From Patagioenas fasciata (Eukaryota; Chordata; Aves; Columbiformes; Columbidae), in contig NC_092521.1 of NCBI RefSeq assembly GCF_037038585.1, positions 106,036,398 through 106,100,397 of the forward strand: a stretch of DNA of 64,000 nucleotides. The letters are read 5' to 3'. The translations under genes and the position numbers were made by a program. Below are positions 24,036 through 37,228 of the stretch, in pieces (position 1 is the first letter of the stretch; each line of letters begins with the position of its first letter). A model generated the notes under the pieces. The model had not been told where the DNA came from and did no database searches. It worked only from the letters and a program-made list of their open reading frames with translations.

Positions 24036-27000
24036 ATGTGTCTCTACTATCCTCCCTGTCCTGTTTTGTCTTCACCACCAACAGGAATGTAAAACTCTTC
24101 CTCAGAGAAGTCTTGGCATATTGTTTTCAACTTTGTGGAAAGCCGTGTTAATCATGCTACTAGATCCCATGATTTGTAGTTGCCTGGAGTCTTGAAATGC
24201 TTGGTAGCTGGAGTCTGGGGCTAACATTACAGAGGAGGAAGAGAAAGGGTCACTTGTCAAGACTGAGTGTGCAACACCTGATCTGCCCCTTAAGGCTGGG
24301 CACTGGGTCTTATCTTGATGGAATTAGATCTGGGCCAGGCAGGTTTAAGTTATTAATTTGAAATTGTTCCTGGGAGCAATGTCATATACAATGCACCTTC
24401 TTCCTGTGTTTTGGTCTAGCTCTAGTTAGACTACTAGTTGGCTAGAAGTTTTAGATGCTATATATGAGTTTGGGCTTGCAGCGTTAGGAAACCCAAGTGG
24501 TATTACCAGAAGCCACTTCTTTGAAAGTCATCACCCTGATTAATTAAAAGTGCTGTTACTTACTGCTTTCTGGCTTTATTGCAGTTGCTTATCATTTTCT
24601 TGTGTGCCTGTGTGCACGCTAAACTGAAAAAACACAATTGAAACCTAATTTTTTTCTTTCATCATCTGGTAAGACAGTTAGTGCTGTTCATCTCTTTGTC
24701 TCTGCTGATACAGCAGAGCATTGTACCACTTAGTGCAATTTGTGATCATGGGCACCAGCAGCTGCAGAACAGTGGTGATCTTTGACATCAGGCTGTGACT
24801 CTCGTGACATATGACAGCACTTGCTTCATTGCCCAGTTGTTTTCTGTGCCCCTCAGTTGAAAATAGTGTTCAAGAAAATAAGCTGATGAGAGGAGCAGTT
24901 GCTGTGCTGTCACTGGCTGTGTTTTTCTTTAAAAGCTACCAGTCGCATCCTTTACATAGCATATATAGTTATAGAAGTATGCACAAGGATAAATTGTTTT
25001 TGTTTTAGCTAACAATGTATACACAGTGATACTATAGCATGATGGTATAGTTCATTACACCACAACCAAAGAATCAGCATGAGAAAACAAGATAGGTCTG
25101 TGCTTATTGTTTGGAATCTAACTCTGTTATACAAGATCTCCAGATATGCTTATTGTGCTTCCCAGTTCAGTACCAATTAACCCCGGATTTATCTTCTTCA
25201 TATCTGAGGTGTTTGTTATTCAGTGTGGGGTAGTGTTTGTTAAGCTTCTGAATGGAACTGACGGTGCTGAGAATGGAGAGTTTATCTGACCCAGGGAAGT
25301 GTGGAAGTAATACAAGAGGCTACTGACAGGAGGATCATAGAGGAGAGGGTAGGCAGCACTTACTCATCATCACATGCAGTCTGTATTTCACACAAAGTTG
25401 TTGTGTGTTCATTTTTTGAAGAGCGAGGCTCTGTGGTATGGGGTGGATGAAAAGTGGTAACTGCACTGTTTATCATCTTGTCCAGTTGCTTCCATGTGTA
25501 TATATACTGCTGCCCACCAAGGGGAACTGGCACTAGGGGAACATGGTGAACCCTATTTTGATACTCCTTATGCTTAGTCTTCCGATGTCTCAAAATGAAA
25601 CAGGTAGCTTAAATTTGGAAGAAAGATTACTATTTACATTTTCTTCCTGTGATGAAGGCTGTATGGAAATAGATGCCTGGAACACTTGTATTCCAAGGGG
25701 ATATCAGTGTGCTCTTGTGTGCTAAATACCATATTGCATACTGTTCTCATTTGGCAGCGTGTCGATGCAAGGTTTCACAGGTTTGCTAACAGTATGCATT
25801 GATTAGTGTTTACAGCTCTACATGAGGGTGTCTAGGGAGAATGTTTTGAGTGTTTGTAGGGGTTTTTGTTGTTTTTGTTTATTTTGCAAAAGAAATTAAC
25901 AGGTGAGTTGGTATTCTTAAAAGAGCCTATGGATAGACAAAGAAAAAGTGAGTGCCTTGACATTTGTAGGGTCTTACTTTTTCATCTGAAGTGCTTTTTA
26001 AGTTGAGAGATTTCAAATATAAGGAAACAATAGGGCAAGGTACTGAAAGGTAACTATAATGAAAGAAAATGTATACCAAATATGGTAGCTCATAGCCACT
26101 CTATTAGATTATATTCTTGTGTATATACAAAAATAAAGAATTTTGATATTTTTAAGCATTGTATTGGAAATACATGTCAGAGAAAAATGGTTATGAACTG
26201 TCTGTGATCTGAGGTTTAGGACATTTTTTTTGTGCTAATAGTTAAAGATAATGAGTGATGTGAATGTAAATCTGAGAGTAATGACTATAATCTGATTAAA
26301 CAGTTTTTGCTCCCAGTAGGTCCTGGTACTGGTTTAAAATGAACAGTGAAAAGTATTCAGTGTAGTAGTTCATTGAGAGGACCAATACATTTACCATGTG
26401 TTTCAGCAGCTCATTCTTTATTAAGACAACACAAATAGCACTAAGCTTTTGTAGTAAAAAGAAATAAAAATTATTTCCTTACTTTTACAGAAAAGCTGAA
26501 AGTGTGGTTTCCTTTTCCAGACAGTTTGCTTTGCTTTCATCACTTCACCTCACATGAGAGTAATGGGAGAGCTTTACATTGTGCTTAAGTGGATAAGTGG
26601 ATGGCATAGCTGGGAAAGCTGTTGAACTGAACTGCACAGAACTAGCTTGATTTTTTTTTTTTTTTTTTTAATTTTTAAAAAATTTTTAGGCAACAGACTG
26701 TGACCTATTGGGTTTCATCTAGCCTGATGAAGAAAGCTATAGATACTGAGGGTATTGAGAAGTCAGTTACAGAAGCTAGCTGTTTTCCTGCTGTACTGAT
26801 AAGTTGAACTCTACTTGTTAAACTAACGGCCTGGTTTTGAGTTTGAGCTGCAAATCCAGCTGACTGCAACTTCAGCCAACTTTGGCCATTTGGAACAGTT
26901 TGTCTGATTTTAATAATTCATTTTTTGATTTAGTCCTGTGTTCTGTGAACAACAGCACAGTATCTCATGCGTGCTTGGGAGATTGTTCATTTTACTGCCC

Positions 27001-30000
27001 TGGTAGATGCTACACTGTGCCACCCAGTCATTGGCTTCCTTAAGTTTTAGTTCTATGTCTTTAAGTACTAATCTATGAATGGCATAGTGCAGATGGACAG
27101 TGAAGTGACAGTCACCTGAGGTAAACAGTAAAAGTACGTAAGAGCTATCAGACTTAAGGGCTACCCATAGAGAACTAGATTTCTTTAATGTTAGGGACAC
27201 TGACTTGATGTTATCCACCATGACATTTGCACTTTTTGCAAGTGTTTCAACTCTGCTTGTCAAAGCCTTGAGATGAAGAAGATGACAAGATGTGCTTTCT
27301 GGAGACAGTTATCCAAATGACTTATCCTAACTGTAGATTAGTTTCCTGTGCTTGCTACAAGTGTAATCTCTTAATCTTGGAAGAAGTCATTTGCTTAACA
27401 ACACAGCTTCTTCAACATATGTGATGATGCTAAAGGAGTTATAGTATTGACTGACCTCTCAAAAGTGTTGTTAATTGTCATATGCTGTTTTTTAAGAAAA
27501 TGAAGCACTTAAAATTTGCCTGATTTGTGTGTACTCAGAATTCTGGCCAGCATTTCTGCTTGTCATCTTCATCGAGCTCTGCTTAAAAATCTGTGAGGCT
27601 TTTTGGAATTTTGAAGAGTGAGAGGATTTGACTTCTGATGCCTCAAAGGGGTGGTGGACAACCTACTTCTGCTGCAGGGTAGAAAGGCACAAAAATACAT
27701 TAGTTTTTGTAGCTGTGCTTTCTCAGGGCTTTGTTGACTTATATAGGTGTAGGATAACGTGTTCAGGAATGCATAAAGCTTGCTTTGGTTATTTTCCACC
27801 CTGTCAGACTTTCTTTAGTAATTGAAGCAGAGCATTAGCTCGAACCAGTTGCTATTGAGCTCCTCCTGGTTTTGCTATCTTTACTGTAAGAAGTTAACTA
27901 TAGATACATGCATGAAGTACTTAAGCTAGTTTTAAATTAACTACTTGTATAAACATACAGAATATAGATGTTTTGTAATAAAAATGATGAGCATGTAACC
28001 ATGCAAAGATGTTTGTCTGTTGCTTGTTATGAGGGGTTTCTACAGCAGAGCTGCACAGGCTGGTATATGCTGTGCACGATGTAGACCTTAGCAGTGTATA
28101 TGTACATGGCATTGTCTTAATCTGTTGGTTTTATGTCATTCTATTTTCCTGCAAGAGTCAGTTTGCAGTTTTGCTGTATAGGCTATGAGGATATGCTTAC
28201 TTGCTTATGAACAGCAATCTGCCCTACAGGCAGTGCTAGTGGCATGTGAGAGACCAGATGTTGAATTAGCTCCCACAAGAAATTCATCAACAACCCTCAT
28301 TCAAAAGATTTTTATATTGCAAATAAATGAGAAATAAGAATCTGGTAGGTAGGACAATCTTATGACATATTCACTGCAATAAGAGCAGAGAATTCTAATA
28401 GTAATTGCACCATTAACTGGCCACAATTTAGAACACTTACACTCCTGTACCAAATGTTGTAGGAATGGGTATTATTGCATTGAATATCCTTCTTGCACCA
28501 AAATACCATATCGTCAGCAAATGACAGTTGTGAGCAATACTTGACTTCTTTGGTTCAGCTGGTAAAATCAGTGGCTTTGAAGCAAACATCAGCTTCAGAA
28601 TTGAGATAGTAATTCAGGGAAAAAAAAATGAGAAGCCTTATTTTCTTAATATAAGTAACTAAGAGCTGCTAGGTATTGCTAATGTAAGAATGTAGTAATT
28701 CCTGTTTGAAAATGGAACAGAAAGTGCTCTTTATACAAAGCAGAAGTCAAGAGGACAGCACATATTTAGCAGTTTGTGTTCAAAAGTTGAAGACTTGTGA
28801 CCTTACAGAGAATGAAAATAAGATGCATTTAGGAGGAGTTTGTATTAATCTTCAAGAAGGTTTCTGATATTTGGTATGGCTTTTTAGCTAGTGAGGTTTT
28901 TTCCTGGTTTTTTGTTTGTTTTTAAGGAAAAGCTTAAGGTATTTTGAGGTTATTAAATGCTGTTGACTATTCACTGGTATCTGATCACAGCAACGTTGTT
29001 CAACTGGACTGACCTAAGGACTGCTTCAGTTTAATCCTAGCAGGTCCTGTGCCCTGATGGACTTTGCACCAGATGTAGGAGACAGGCTAAATTTGGCAGA
29101 AATTTTCACTTGTAGTTCGGTAATTGTATCTGCTTCCTTAGTTCAGTCACCAAAGTTATGTTAGACATCTCCAAAATTGTCAGAATCTTTCCCAGCACTG
29201 GCTTGGTACCTTCCTTCAGTAACCGTTGATCTGAAGTTACAGATTTCCAGAAGAACGTACACTTCTTCTTTCATAGTCTCCTCTCTGCTTTCACAATTCA
29301 TTCCAACATCTTGGAGGTAGACATCTGTTTATTGTAAACTTTTGGATCTTTTAAATACAGCTAGTGCTTTAAATTGAGAGAAGTGTGATGTGAATGAGAG
29401 AATATCTGTATTGGTATCAACTATAGTAACTTTCTGCATTTCTTTTGGATTGGTTTCAGGTGCACATGAGTCAGCACTGTAAATACTGATAAACAAACCT
29501 TCAGTCCAGGGGAGGAGACTGGGTCACTGTCTATTTATAGCTTTCACTAAGTGCCAAGACATCATTGGCATGGACTGTTCTACAGATTCTGTGGTACAAC
29601 CGATACTTCCATTAATAAAATACATTTGCCTCTTTGGACACGGAGAGAGGATCAATATCTCTCACCCCGAGGAGGACTGCTTCAGAATTGAAATGGCTTA
29701 TTTCTGAAGCTGGGTGTAGCTTTATTGTAAATACTTGTTTGGCAGACTTTGATAGACTTACCTTGGGATTTTTAGCTTTCATTTAGTATTTTTATCAGGA
29801 AATTGATAGAACTCTGTGGTTTGCAAACCCACTGTTTGTTTTTTGTTTTGGTTGGTTTTTTTTCCCGTCTTCAATTTTTGCTTTGCCTACATTGAATTAT
29901 TTAGATCTCGGCTCACTTACCATTTGCAAGGTGTATTGTACTTCCTGCAGATGTTCCTTATTATGATTAGTAGGGGAATCTTGATTCAGGTTGATGGTTG

Positions 30001-31480
30001 CCTTTTCAATTACTGCAACTTTGTGTTGGGATGGGAAAAGCATAGAGGTGCCTCTTAAGGTATATAAAGTAAATAAGTAGGCAGATGCATTAGCTACTTT
30101 TTCCCTAAGCTATGTAAAGGTACATATCTCCACAAGATATTGTAAGGAGAAATGATAGAGGCATAGCAGAGGAACTTATTTAATAATATTCTCTGCATTG
30201 GCAATAACTTAGATATGGAATTGTCTTTAGACTAGTAGATCTGTGGAAGAAATGAGGTGCCACCTTTCTCATATGCAAGTTTTACGTAGTTTATGCTGGT
30301 GTATAATTTGGCCTGAAGACTTCCCATCCACATGGACAGCTACCCCAGCCCCCAGTTTTGTTTCTATAGGAAAGAGAAATTTGCTGCTGGAGAAAGTAAT
30401 AAGGAGGGAAACAGTCCAGAACTGGTACTTGACTAAAATGCATGTATAACAGAAAAGCAAGTATTTACCCCTCAATTTATTTACACCTCTATGACACACA
30501 TGAGCAATAATGTTTTAAGACCATCTACAAGAGTTAGCAGAATGTGAGCCTTTTCAGCTTCTACATGAAGTGTCTTGGACTTCCCAGTAGTTAGAAACTG
30601 CTTATCACTCTGTGCAGTCTCATGGAAGTTATTTCAGTGCCCGTTCTGCAAAAAACAGTAAGATTTTTCTGGACATGACATTGATGCTTGAGTGAGCAGA
30701 GAAATGTAACTTCTCTAATAGTTTTGTACATCATCGCTTTATGGTAATGTTGCAACCTTATAGTAGTGTTGCACCCTTAGTTTATGGTTGTCATTTGGAT
30801 TTGCTGGGTTTTTTGGTTTCTTGTCACCTGGTTGTAGCATCAGCCCCCTGAAAATGTTGGCTTGTTAGTTTTTGAACTGTTTTTCACTATGCTTTGGTTT
30901 CAGGTTCACTTGAAAGCATTTTATTATGTGGTATGAGAAAAATTCAATGTGTTTGGTGTTCCAGTGTTCATTCACTGTGGTAAGAGTATATTGAAACTAT
31001 TGCAAAAGGTGAACTGAGCAGAACTGTGCTCTTGATGTCAAATATGTTTTCTGACATTGTCTTCAATACTCTACCTTCGAGAGTTAATTTTCAACATGAT
31101 TTCTGAGTGGGTTACAATTTTGTGTACGTGATTTCAAAAATACAATGTTCACCAGTTAAAACTGCTTAAAAACCTTCATTTATGTGGATATTGTTCTAGA
31201 TGACTTGTATATGATCCAAACTAGAAAGTATGTCTACCAAATAAGAACAAGAGCTTATTTAGACATTATTTCTGAAAACTTGGATTTGGTATCTGGAGTA
31301 CTTTTATGTTTTAGTTTGTTCTGTCATGTGAAGAAGGTTTTAAAAAAAAAATGTAAGACTGGACATTTTTTAAAAAAATCTTACAATACTTGTTCAAGTT
31401 CAGTTTACCTCCTAGTTTTTCCTATCAGCAAGAATTATATTGGACTCATAGATTTTCTGTTCTGTTTCCTGCCTCCTGTC

Positions 31481-31773
31481 TGGCTGGTTGGTTGGGGTTT
31501 TTTGGAGGTTTTTTTGTGGTTTGGTGTTTTTTTTTGTTTTGGGGTTTGGTGGTTTTTTTTTGGTTGGTGTTTTTTGGGGGGGTTTTGTTGCTTGGATGGC
31601 TGGGTTGGGTTTTTTTCTTTTTTTTTTTTTTTTTTGTTTGGGGCTTTTTGGTGGGTTTTTTGGGGATTTTGGTTTGTTGTGTTTTGTTTTGGTTTTTTGT
31701 TTTGTTTTTTGTTTGTTTGTTTTTCTCTTGTTTGTTTTTGCTCCTCCACCCCTCCTTTTTTTTTTTTTTTTTT
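31481..31773. repeat. G/T-rich strand-asymmetric tract, about 290 bp
   Basis: The + strand from 31481 to about 31740 is almost only G and T, with runs like 'ggttggttggggtttttt' and 'ttttttgggggggttttg'. It ends in a C-rich stretch and a T18 run. Long ORFs here (up to 197 codons) encode only Phe/Gly/Val/Trp/Leu strings and are not genes. Repeated G-runs suggest possible G-quadruplexes in the transcript. Confidence 0.9.
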
Positions 31774-33952
31774 CTGAATGATGGAAAAGTACTTCTTCCA
31801 CAAATTTGTGTGCATTCAGTTTTTTGAGTGAACTAACTTTGTTTGTGGTTGAAGTAACTTGGTGTTTCTGCAGGTTTGTAGCTGATTGAACATGCTGTAC
31901 CCAAAGCAAGAACATGATTTAAAGTGTTGAAATGTCAATTGTATACATCTCTGTGTGTGCTTTTCTTTATTTGTGGACAGAGATTAGGAGGAATATTTTG
32001 CACATCAAACAACTATTATGATTCCTATTTTCCTTTTTTAAATTAGTACAGTTCTCTTCAAGTGGATCTCTTTTCAAGTGTTGTTCTACTCTTGCTGTTT
32101 GAGAGACTGTTTGGCCACAGTCTGCCTGTTTTTCTGTCTTTTTATTTTGTAAAATGAGAATGACTGCTGGCAATGCAGACAATTACGTTAGTAATTTCAA
32201 GTCTTTAACTGCTGTTTCACAAGACAAGAAGGTAAGAAGGATACGGGGAGCAAGACATTGTTGAGAATGTTGGAGTTTTAACACAAATTTAAATCTCCCA
32301 TACAAGGAACACAGAGAATGGGAACATTGGTGACCATCTGCATATTCAGAGCTTTCCTGTGACCATCCAATTGTCCCTTTCATGCGGGATGGTAATCTTC
32401 CAGAAAGGGAGGCACATGCAGTTTCTTTGTTATTTAGGTTATCCGTCTTGTTTTGCTTGAAAGAGAAAATGTGATATTTCAGCTGTGTGTGTATCTGCAG
32501 TCCAGAGTCTCCTTGCTTGAAGACTATGATTTGGTCCTTGGCCTTGGTTATGACAAACAGATGTCTTTTGGGTTTCTCTGCATGTGGCCTCTGGATATGG
32601 ACTGCCATCGTAGTTAGTTTTTCTTCTTTCACTTGGTGTGTCATTCTTGATTTCAGACTTTTGTATCTCTATCCATGGGCAATGATTCTCACAGACTGAG
32701 CTTGTGTTCTCAGTTAACACCAGCTGTCTATTTTTAATGCTGCTACCTTCTCATATTACCATCAGAAAATCTTAGCAGATAGGTATACATCTGTGTTTCG
32801 TCCCTGTCTGCAGGATCAGTGAAATAATCCCTACCACATCCACACATGTTTTTACTTACCTGAATGCATCTGACCTCTCAGAAGAGTTCACTATCATTTA
32901 GCTGTCACTGCGTTCAGAAATTGCTTTCACGCTTATATGTGAAAAGATTATTATATTTGACATGGAAAAAATTCCAACCCTGCAAAATCCTTTCAAAAAC
33001 TGGAATGTTGCTGTTGTAAAACCGTCTGACAATTATATTCTCTTATTGGGACAGTCTGATAAAAATCTGTTGGTTTTCCTCTAAAAGAAAGTCCCACTGT
33101 GGTTTGGATGAGACTGATGTTCTGGCTTCTGTAGTAGCATTTTTGGAAGCAATGAGCTGCTATCACAGTCCTCAAATACCTCAAGCCATGATGCTTAATG
33201 TTTAAATTATGTTTCAGAAATAGCTATGCAAAGATACTTCTTATGTATAGTATTAAATAGTACTATATTTTTCTCTCCAAAAAACCCCAAACCAGTATGT
33301 AACTGGAAAAAAAATATTTAGAGGGTTAAGGGAGAATGTCCTTGAGCTGGAGGGGAGCTGCATACAGTTATCAGCTAGTGCTTTCTAAATTTCTTCGCCA
33401 TGAAATATGAATAAACTTGCTGTGGCTTGGCAGTAGGGCCATTAACAAACAGCTGCAGTGTCTGAATAATAGAATGAATATTTTTTACCTGAATTAAAGG
33501 TTGCTTTTTCCATTCCTTTCCCTTTTTATTTAGTTGGTGACTTTTTTTCTTTATACTGAACAGTGTAACTTCTGAATTAGGATGGGTGTTTTGTCAGAGG
33601 CCCCACTGGGACAGAGTGTTCCAGACATCTTTCCATATAGGAACAAGCAATGAAATGTTAAAATTGCACTTTTAGTTTTACTTGGTCTTTGTAGCAACTT
33701 TAAACCATGTCCCTGCAATATATTGCCTTTGTCTAGCCACCATCTTGCATTGCTCATTTCTTGATGCTCTGATGTGGATTGGCCCAACATAGGTGAAATT
33801 GACATTTTGGTAGCTATAAAGATACTGCCTGGGAATTAAAAAGGCTTCATAAATTAAATACTGGAAAAATCTGGATCTAGGATTTTGCTGAAACATCACA
33901 AAATCCAAGGAGAAAAAAAAAAAGAAAAATTTTAGAAAAGTTAGCACATAAG

Positions 33953-34069
33953 TTTGGTTGGTTGTGTTGTTTTTTGGATTTTGTTGTTTGTGGTGGGTTT
34001 TTTTTGGGGGGGTGGTGTTTTGTGTTTTGATTTGGTTTTTGTTTGGGGTTTTTTGTTTTTCTTTTTTTT
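33953..34069. repeat. G/T-rich strand-asymmetric tract, about 115 bp
   Basis: Same character as the tract at 31481, with 'ttttttttgggggggtgg' near 34000. It lies about 110 bp before the 3' end of a minus-strand CR1. Confidence 0.88.
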
Positions 34070-34176
34070 AAGTGTAATTTTAAGGAAAAACTGAGAGGAG
34101 AAATACTTTTGGATTATAGGTTGCTAGAAGGAAGCTTGGATCCTCGCTTCTGTTGTGTAATGAGTTGGATCTAGCT

Positions 34177-35400
34177 ATTCATAGAATCATTGAATATTTT
34201 GGGTTGGAAAAGGCCTTTAAGATCATAGAGTCCAACTGTTGACCTAGTGCTGCCAAGTCCACCACTAAACCATCTCCTTAGGAACCGTATCTACACATCT
34301 CTTGAACATCTCTGGGGAGGTGACTCAACAACTTCACTAGGCAGCCTGTTCCAATGTCTGACAACTCTTTCCGTGAACAAATTTTTCCTAATACCCAATC
34401 TAAACCTCCCCTGGTGCAACTTGAAGCCATTCCTCTCATCCTATCACTTGTTACTTGGGAGAAAAGACCAACACTCTCCATGGTACAACATCCTTTCAGG
34501 TAGTTGCAGAAAGTGATAAGTTTTCCCCTCAGACTCCTTTTCATCAGGTTAAACAGCCTTAGTTCCCTCAGCCGCTCCTCATCAGACTTGTGCTCCAGAC
34601 CCTTCACAAGCCTCGGTGCCCTTCTCTGAACTCTCTCCAGTACCTCAATGTCTTTCTTACAGTGAGGGGCCCAAAACTGAACACAGTATTCAAGGTGGGG
34701 CCTCACCAGTGCCAAGTACAGTGGGACGATCACTTCCCTAGTCCTGCTTGCCACACTATTCCTAATATAAGCCAGGACAATGTTGGCCTTCTTGGCCACC
34801 TGGGCACACTGCTGGCTCATATTCAGCCAGCTGTCAATCAACTTCCCTAGATCCCTTTCTGCCAGGCAGTTTTCCAACTACTCTTCCCCAAGCCTGTAGT
34901 GGTGCCTGGGGTTGTTGTGATCCAAGTGCAGGACCTGGCATTTGCCCTTGTTAAACATCAAAAATTGGCTTAAGCCCATCAATCCACCTGGTCCAGATCC
35001 CTCTGTAGAGCCTTCCTACCCTCCAACAGACCAACACTCCCACCCAACTGGTGTTGTCTGTAAACATACTGAGGGTGCACTCAATCCCATCATCCATATC
35101 ATTGATAAAGAGATTAAACAGAACTGGCCCCAATACTGAGCACTGGGAAACACCACTTGCGACTGGATGCCAACTGGATTTGGCTCTGTTCACCACAACT
35201 CTTTGGTCTCCGCCATCCAGCCAGTTTTTTTACCCAGCAAAAAGTACACCCATCCAAGCCATGAGTAGCCAGTTTCTCCAGGAAAATGCCATGGGAAACA
35301 TTGTCAAAGGCTTTACTGAAGTCTAAGTAGACAATATCCACAGCCTTTCTTTCATCATTATTCTGTTCATTGTGCAGTAGTTTAATTTCAAGGTCCACTT
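34177..35400 (-). mobile_element. CR1 LINE fragment, minus strand, reverse transcriptase C-terminus and 3' end
   Basis: The minus strand reads 'AVDIVYLDFSKAFDNVSHG' (near 35350-35290), a decayed RT middle, then a 199-codon open stretch (34877-34278). This stretch has '[19 protein letters not shown]', '[19 protein letters not shown]' and '[19 protein letters not shown]'. The catalytic box region near 35060 reads '[10 protein letters not shown]', so FADD is lost. The 3' tail is at 34177-34200 ('cattctatgaatag' type on the minus strand). About 1.2 kb, 5'-truncated, antisense to TPPP. It is less decayed than the 9.2-kb copy. Confidence 0.95.
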
Positions 35401-37208
35401 CTTACTGAAAGTATATTTTAAGCTCCAATAGCTTGAGACTTGATGAGTTAAGGTCTTACCATTAAGTCCTATTTAATATTGCCATTGATCTTTGACCTTT
35501 CGGAGTTGTGTTTGAATGTGTCTGAATCAAGTAAGATGTCTTATAATGCATTTGTACAATATCTTGTCCATGGTAAGCTACTGAACTTTTCTGTTCTGAT
35601 CCTCATTAATAGAAATACCACTGTCTTATGTAACTCTTTGATTTCTACTGTGGCAATTTCCATTTACTTTCCTCCATCAAATGCCACATCCTGTTCTTTG
35701 TTAAGTGGTCTCACCAAATAAGTTGTTTTTCTTGAGTGAGAACATAATCAAAGCATAGATACTGCATGTGAAAAGAGAGCAGTAAGGAAGGTTATGGGCT
35801 AACAAAAGTCTGATGGGACTGGATGCTAACATGAAAATTCATTTGGTTATGTCTCTTTTCCTATTGCTGACCATCAGGTATTTATACAAATTCAGGTTAG
35901 TAATATAACAGAAGTCCTGGAAAATAGCTGATAATCTGAAAGCTGTCCTTGAGAATCTTTTCATACTTAGAAACCATTTAGTATAGTTTCTGTGGATTAA
36001 CTGCTTGTGATGAAATGCTTTCACTTTTGCTTAGAGAATGCTTGGCCATGCAGCATTGGCCTTGCCCACAGTCATGGCTTGTGACAGTATACTTGCTTCT
36101 TTTCAGTAGTGTTTGTGTTGGACATTGTTTTGTTCCATGTAGACTGGTCTTCTTTTTAACCGAATATTTTCATACAGCTGGGGAGGATGTATCAAAATAA
36201 ACATAGCTGTTGGGGTTTTTTTTCTGGGACATGAATGAGATGTGTCAGCTCATATGGGGTTGCTGGTGAGCTCCAGAAGGATGCCTTATCTGTGTTTCCT
36301 ACTTTTCTTTCCCTGAGTTATCAAGCAATTAGTTCATTTGCACTGCTTTAAATGGCAGAGAAAATATGAGTGATGTTAGTTCTCTGCCCTGTCCTTCCAG
36401 CTGTATTGCCTTTGCCATAAGCCTGTGCACTTCAACAGCAGAAAGAGCTTTTGAAACTGTAGTGACTGTATTGACTTCATCATCTCTCTGAAAGATAAAA
36501 AGCTAAGTAGTATTATAAGAAAGTAGCTTCTTATCACTACCTTGTGTAGTAAGCTCATCACAGCCTGGTGAAGACTGATAGAATGATTTAGCTATTGAGA
36601 ACTGTTAGTAAATCTCCAGCTGTCCTGAACTGCTTTCATTTATTGATATGATGCTGACTTAATGAACGCTATGACATCATCCTCTTGGATTTTCATATTT
36701 TGGATGAGCTCAGCAGTGTCCCTGGCAGCTGTGAACTGTATTAGGTTGTTACACTGTGCTTAACAGTTTCTGCTCCCTTGCCCTATGATCTGTGTATGTG
36801 TGCCCAGCCTAGTGCATATCCTCAAGATGACAAGAACCAAAGAGAATGGCAAATAAATTGAGCTCTCTGGAGAAGAAAACAGCATATCTGCAGAAGCCTG
36901 ATTCTGAAGCAACCATCTTCTTATGTCACCACTGGTTTGTCCCCTATCATTTGGGTCTAAGACCTGTCTGCAGCCTCTCTTGTTTTGGTGACCATTTCTT
37001 ACATATTTCTGTACTCTGGCTAACTGCTCTGCTACTGTCACTCACCCTTGCCATGTCCTTTAATGTCTAATTTCTACCTGAGTTGTGCTGACAAAGAGTG
37101 CTAGTCCTTCATGTACCCAAAAGGTAGATTTTTATGTTACTGAGCAACATGCTCTGTAAGTTGCATGTCATTTATTGGATTCTTTTACAGAAGTAGACAG
37201 TATTCTAA

Positions 37209-37228
37209 GGATAAAAGCGCTTTTATCC
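37209..37228. repeat. Perfect 20-bp palindrome
   Basis: 'ggataaaagcgcttttatcc' is its own reverse complement with no spacer. No binding protein is assigned. Confidence 0.9.

Larger units (their letters stand above)
21132..24588 (+). repeat. Segmental duplication copy A (about 3.46 kb, intron 2)
   Basis: From 'ctggatcagtcagg' (21132) to 'ttgcagttgc' (24588) this aligns in direct orientation with 47967-51422. The offset is 26835, changing to 26834 after a T15/T14 run. Reading the two side by side I saw only five substitutions (for example at 21180) and that one homopolymer change, so identity is above 99 percent. The copy holds a perfect hairpin (21748-21841), a CR1 fragment (22500-23475) and an A/C-rich tract (23961-24035). 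Its left flank differs completely from that of copy B. Confidence 0.97.

Noticed and set aside
31184-31777. 197-codon plus-strand ORF, and the 167- and 126-codon minus-strand ORFs over it
   Set aside because: They read through a G/T-rich low-complexity tract, giving Phe/Gly/Trp or Lys/Pro/Asn strings with no domain.
34278-34877. 199-codon minus-strand ORF as a host gene
   Set aside because: It is the C-terminal part of a CR1 reverse transcriptase inside a truncated LINE, not a cellular gene.
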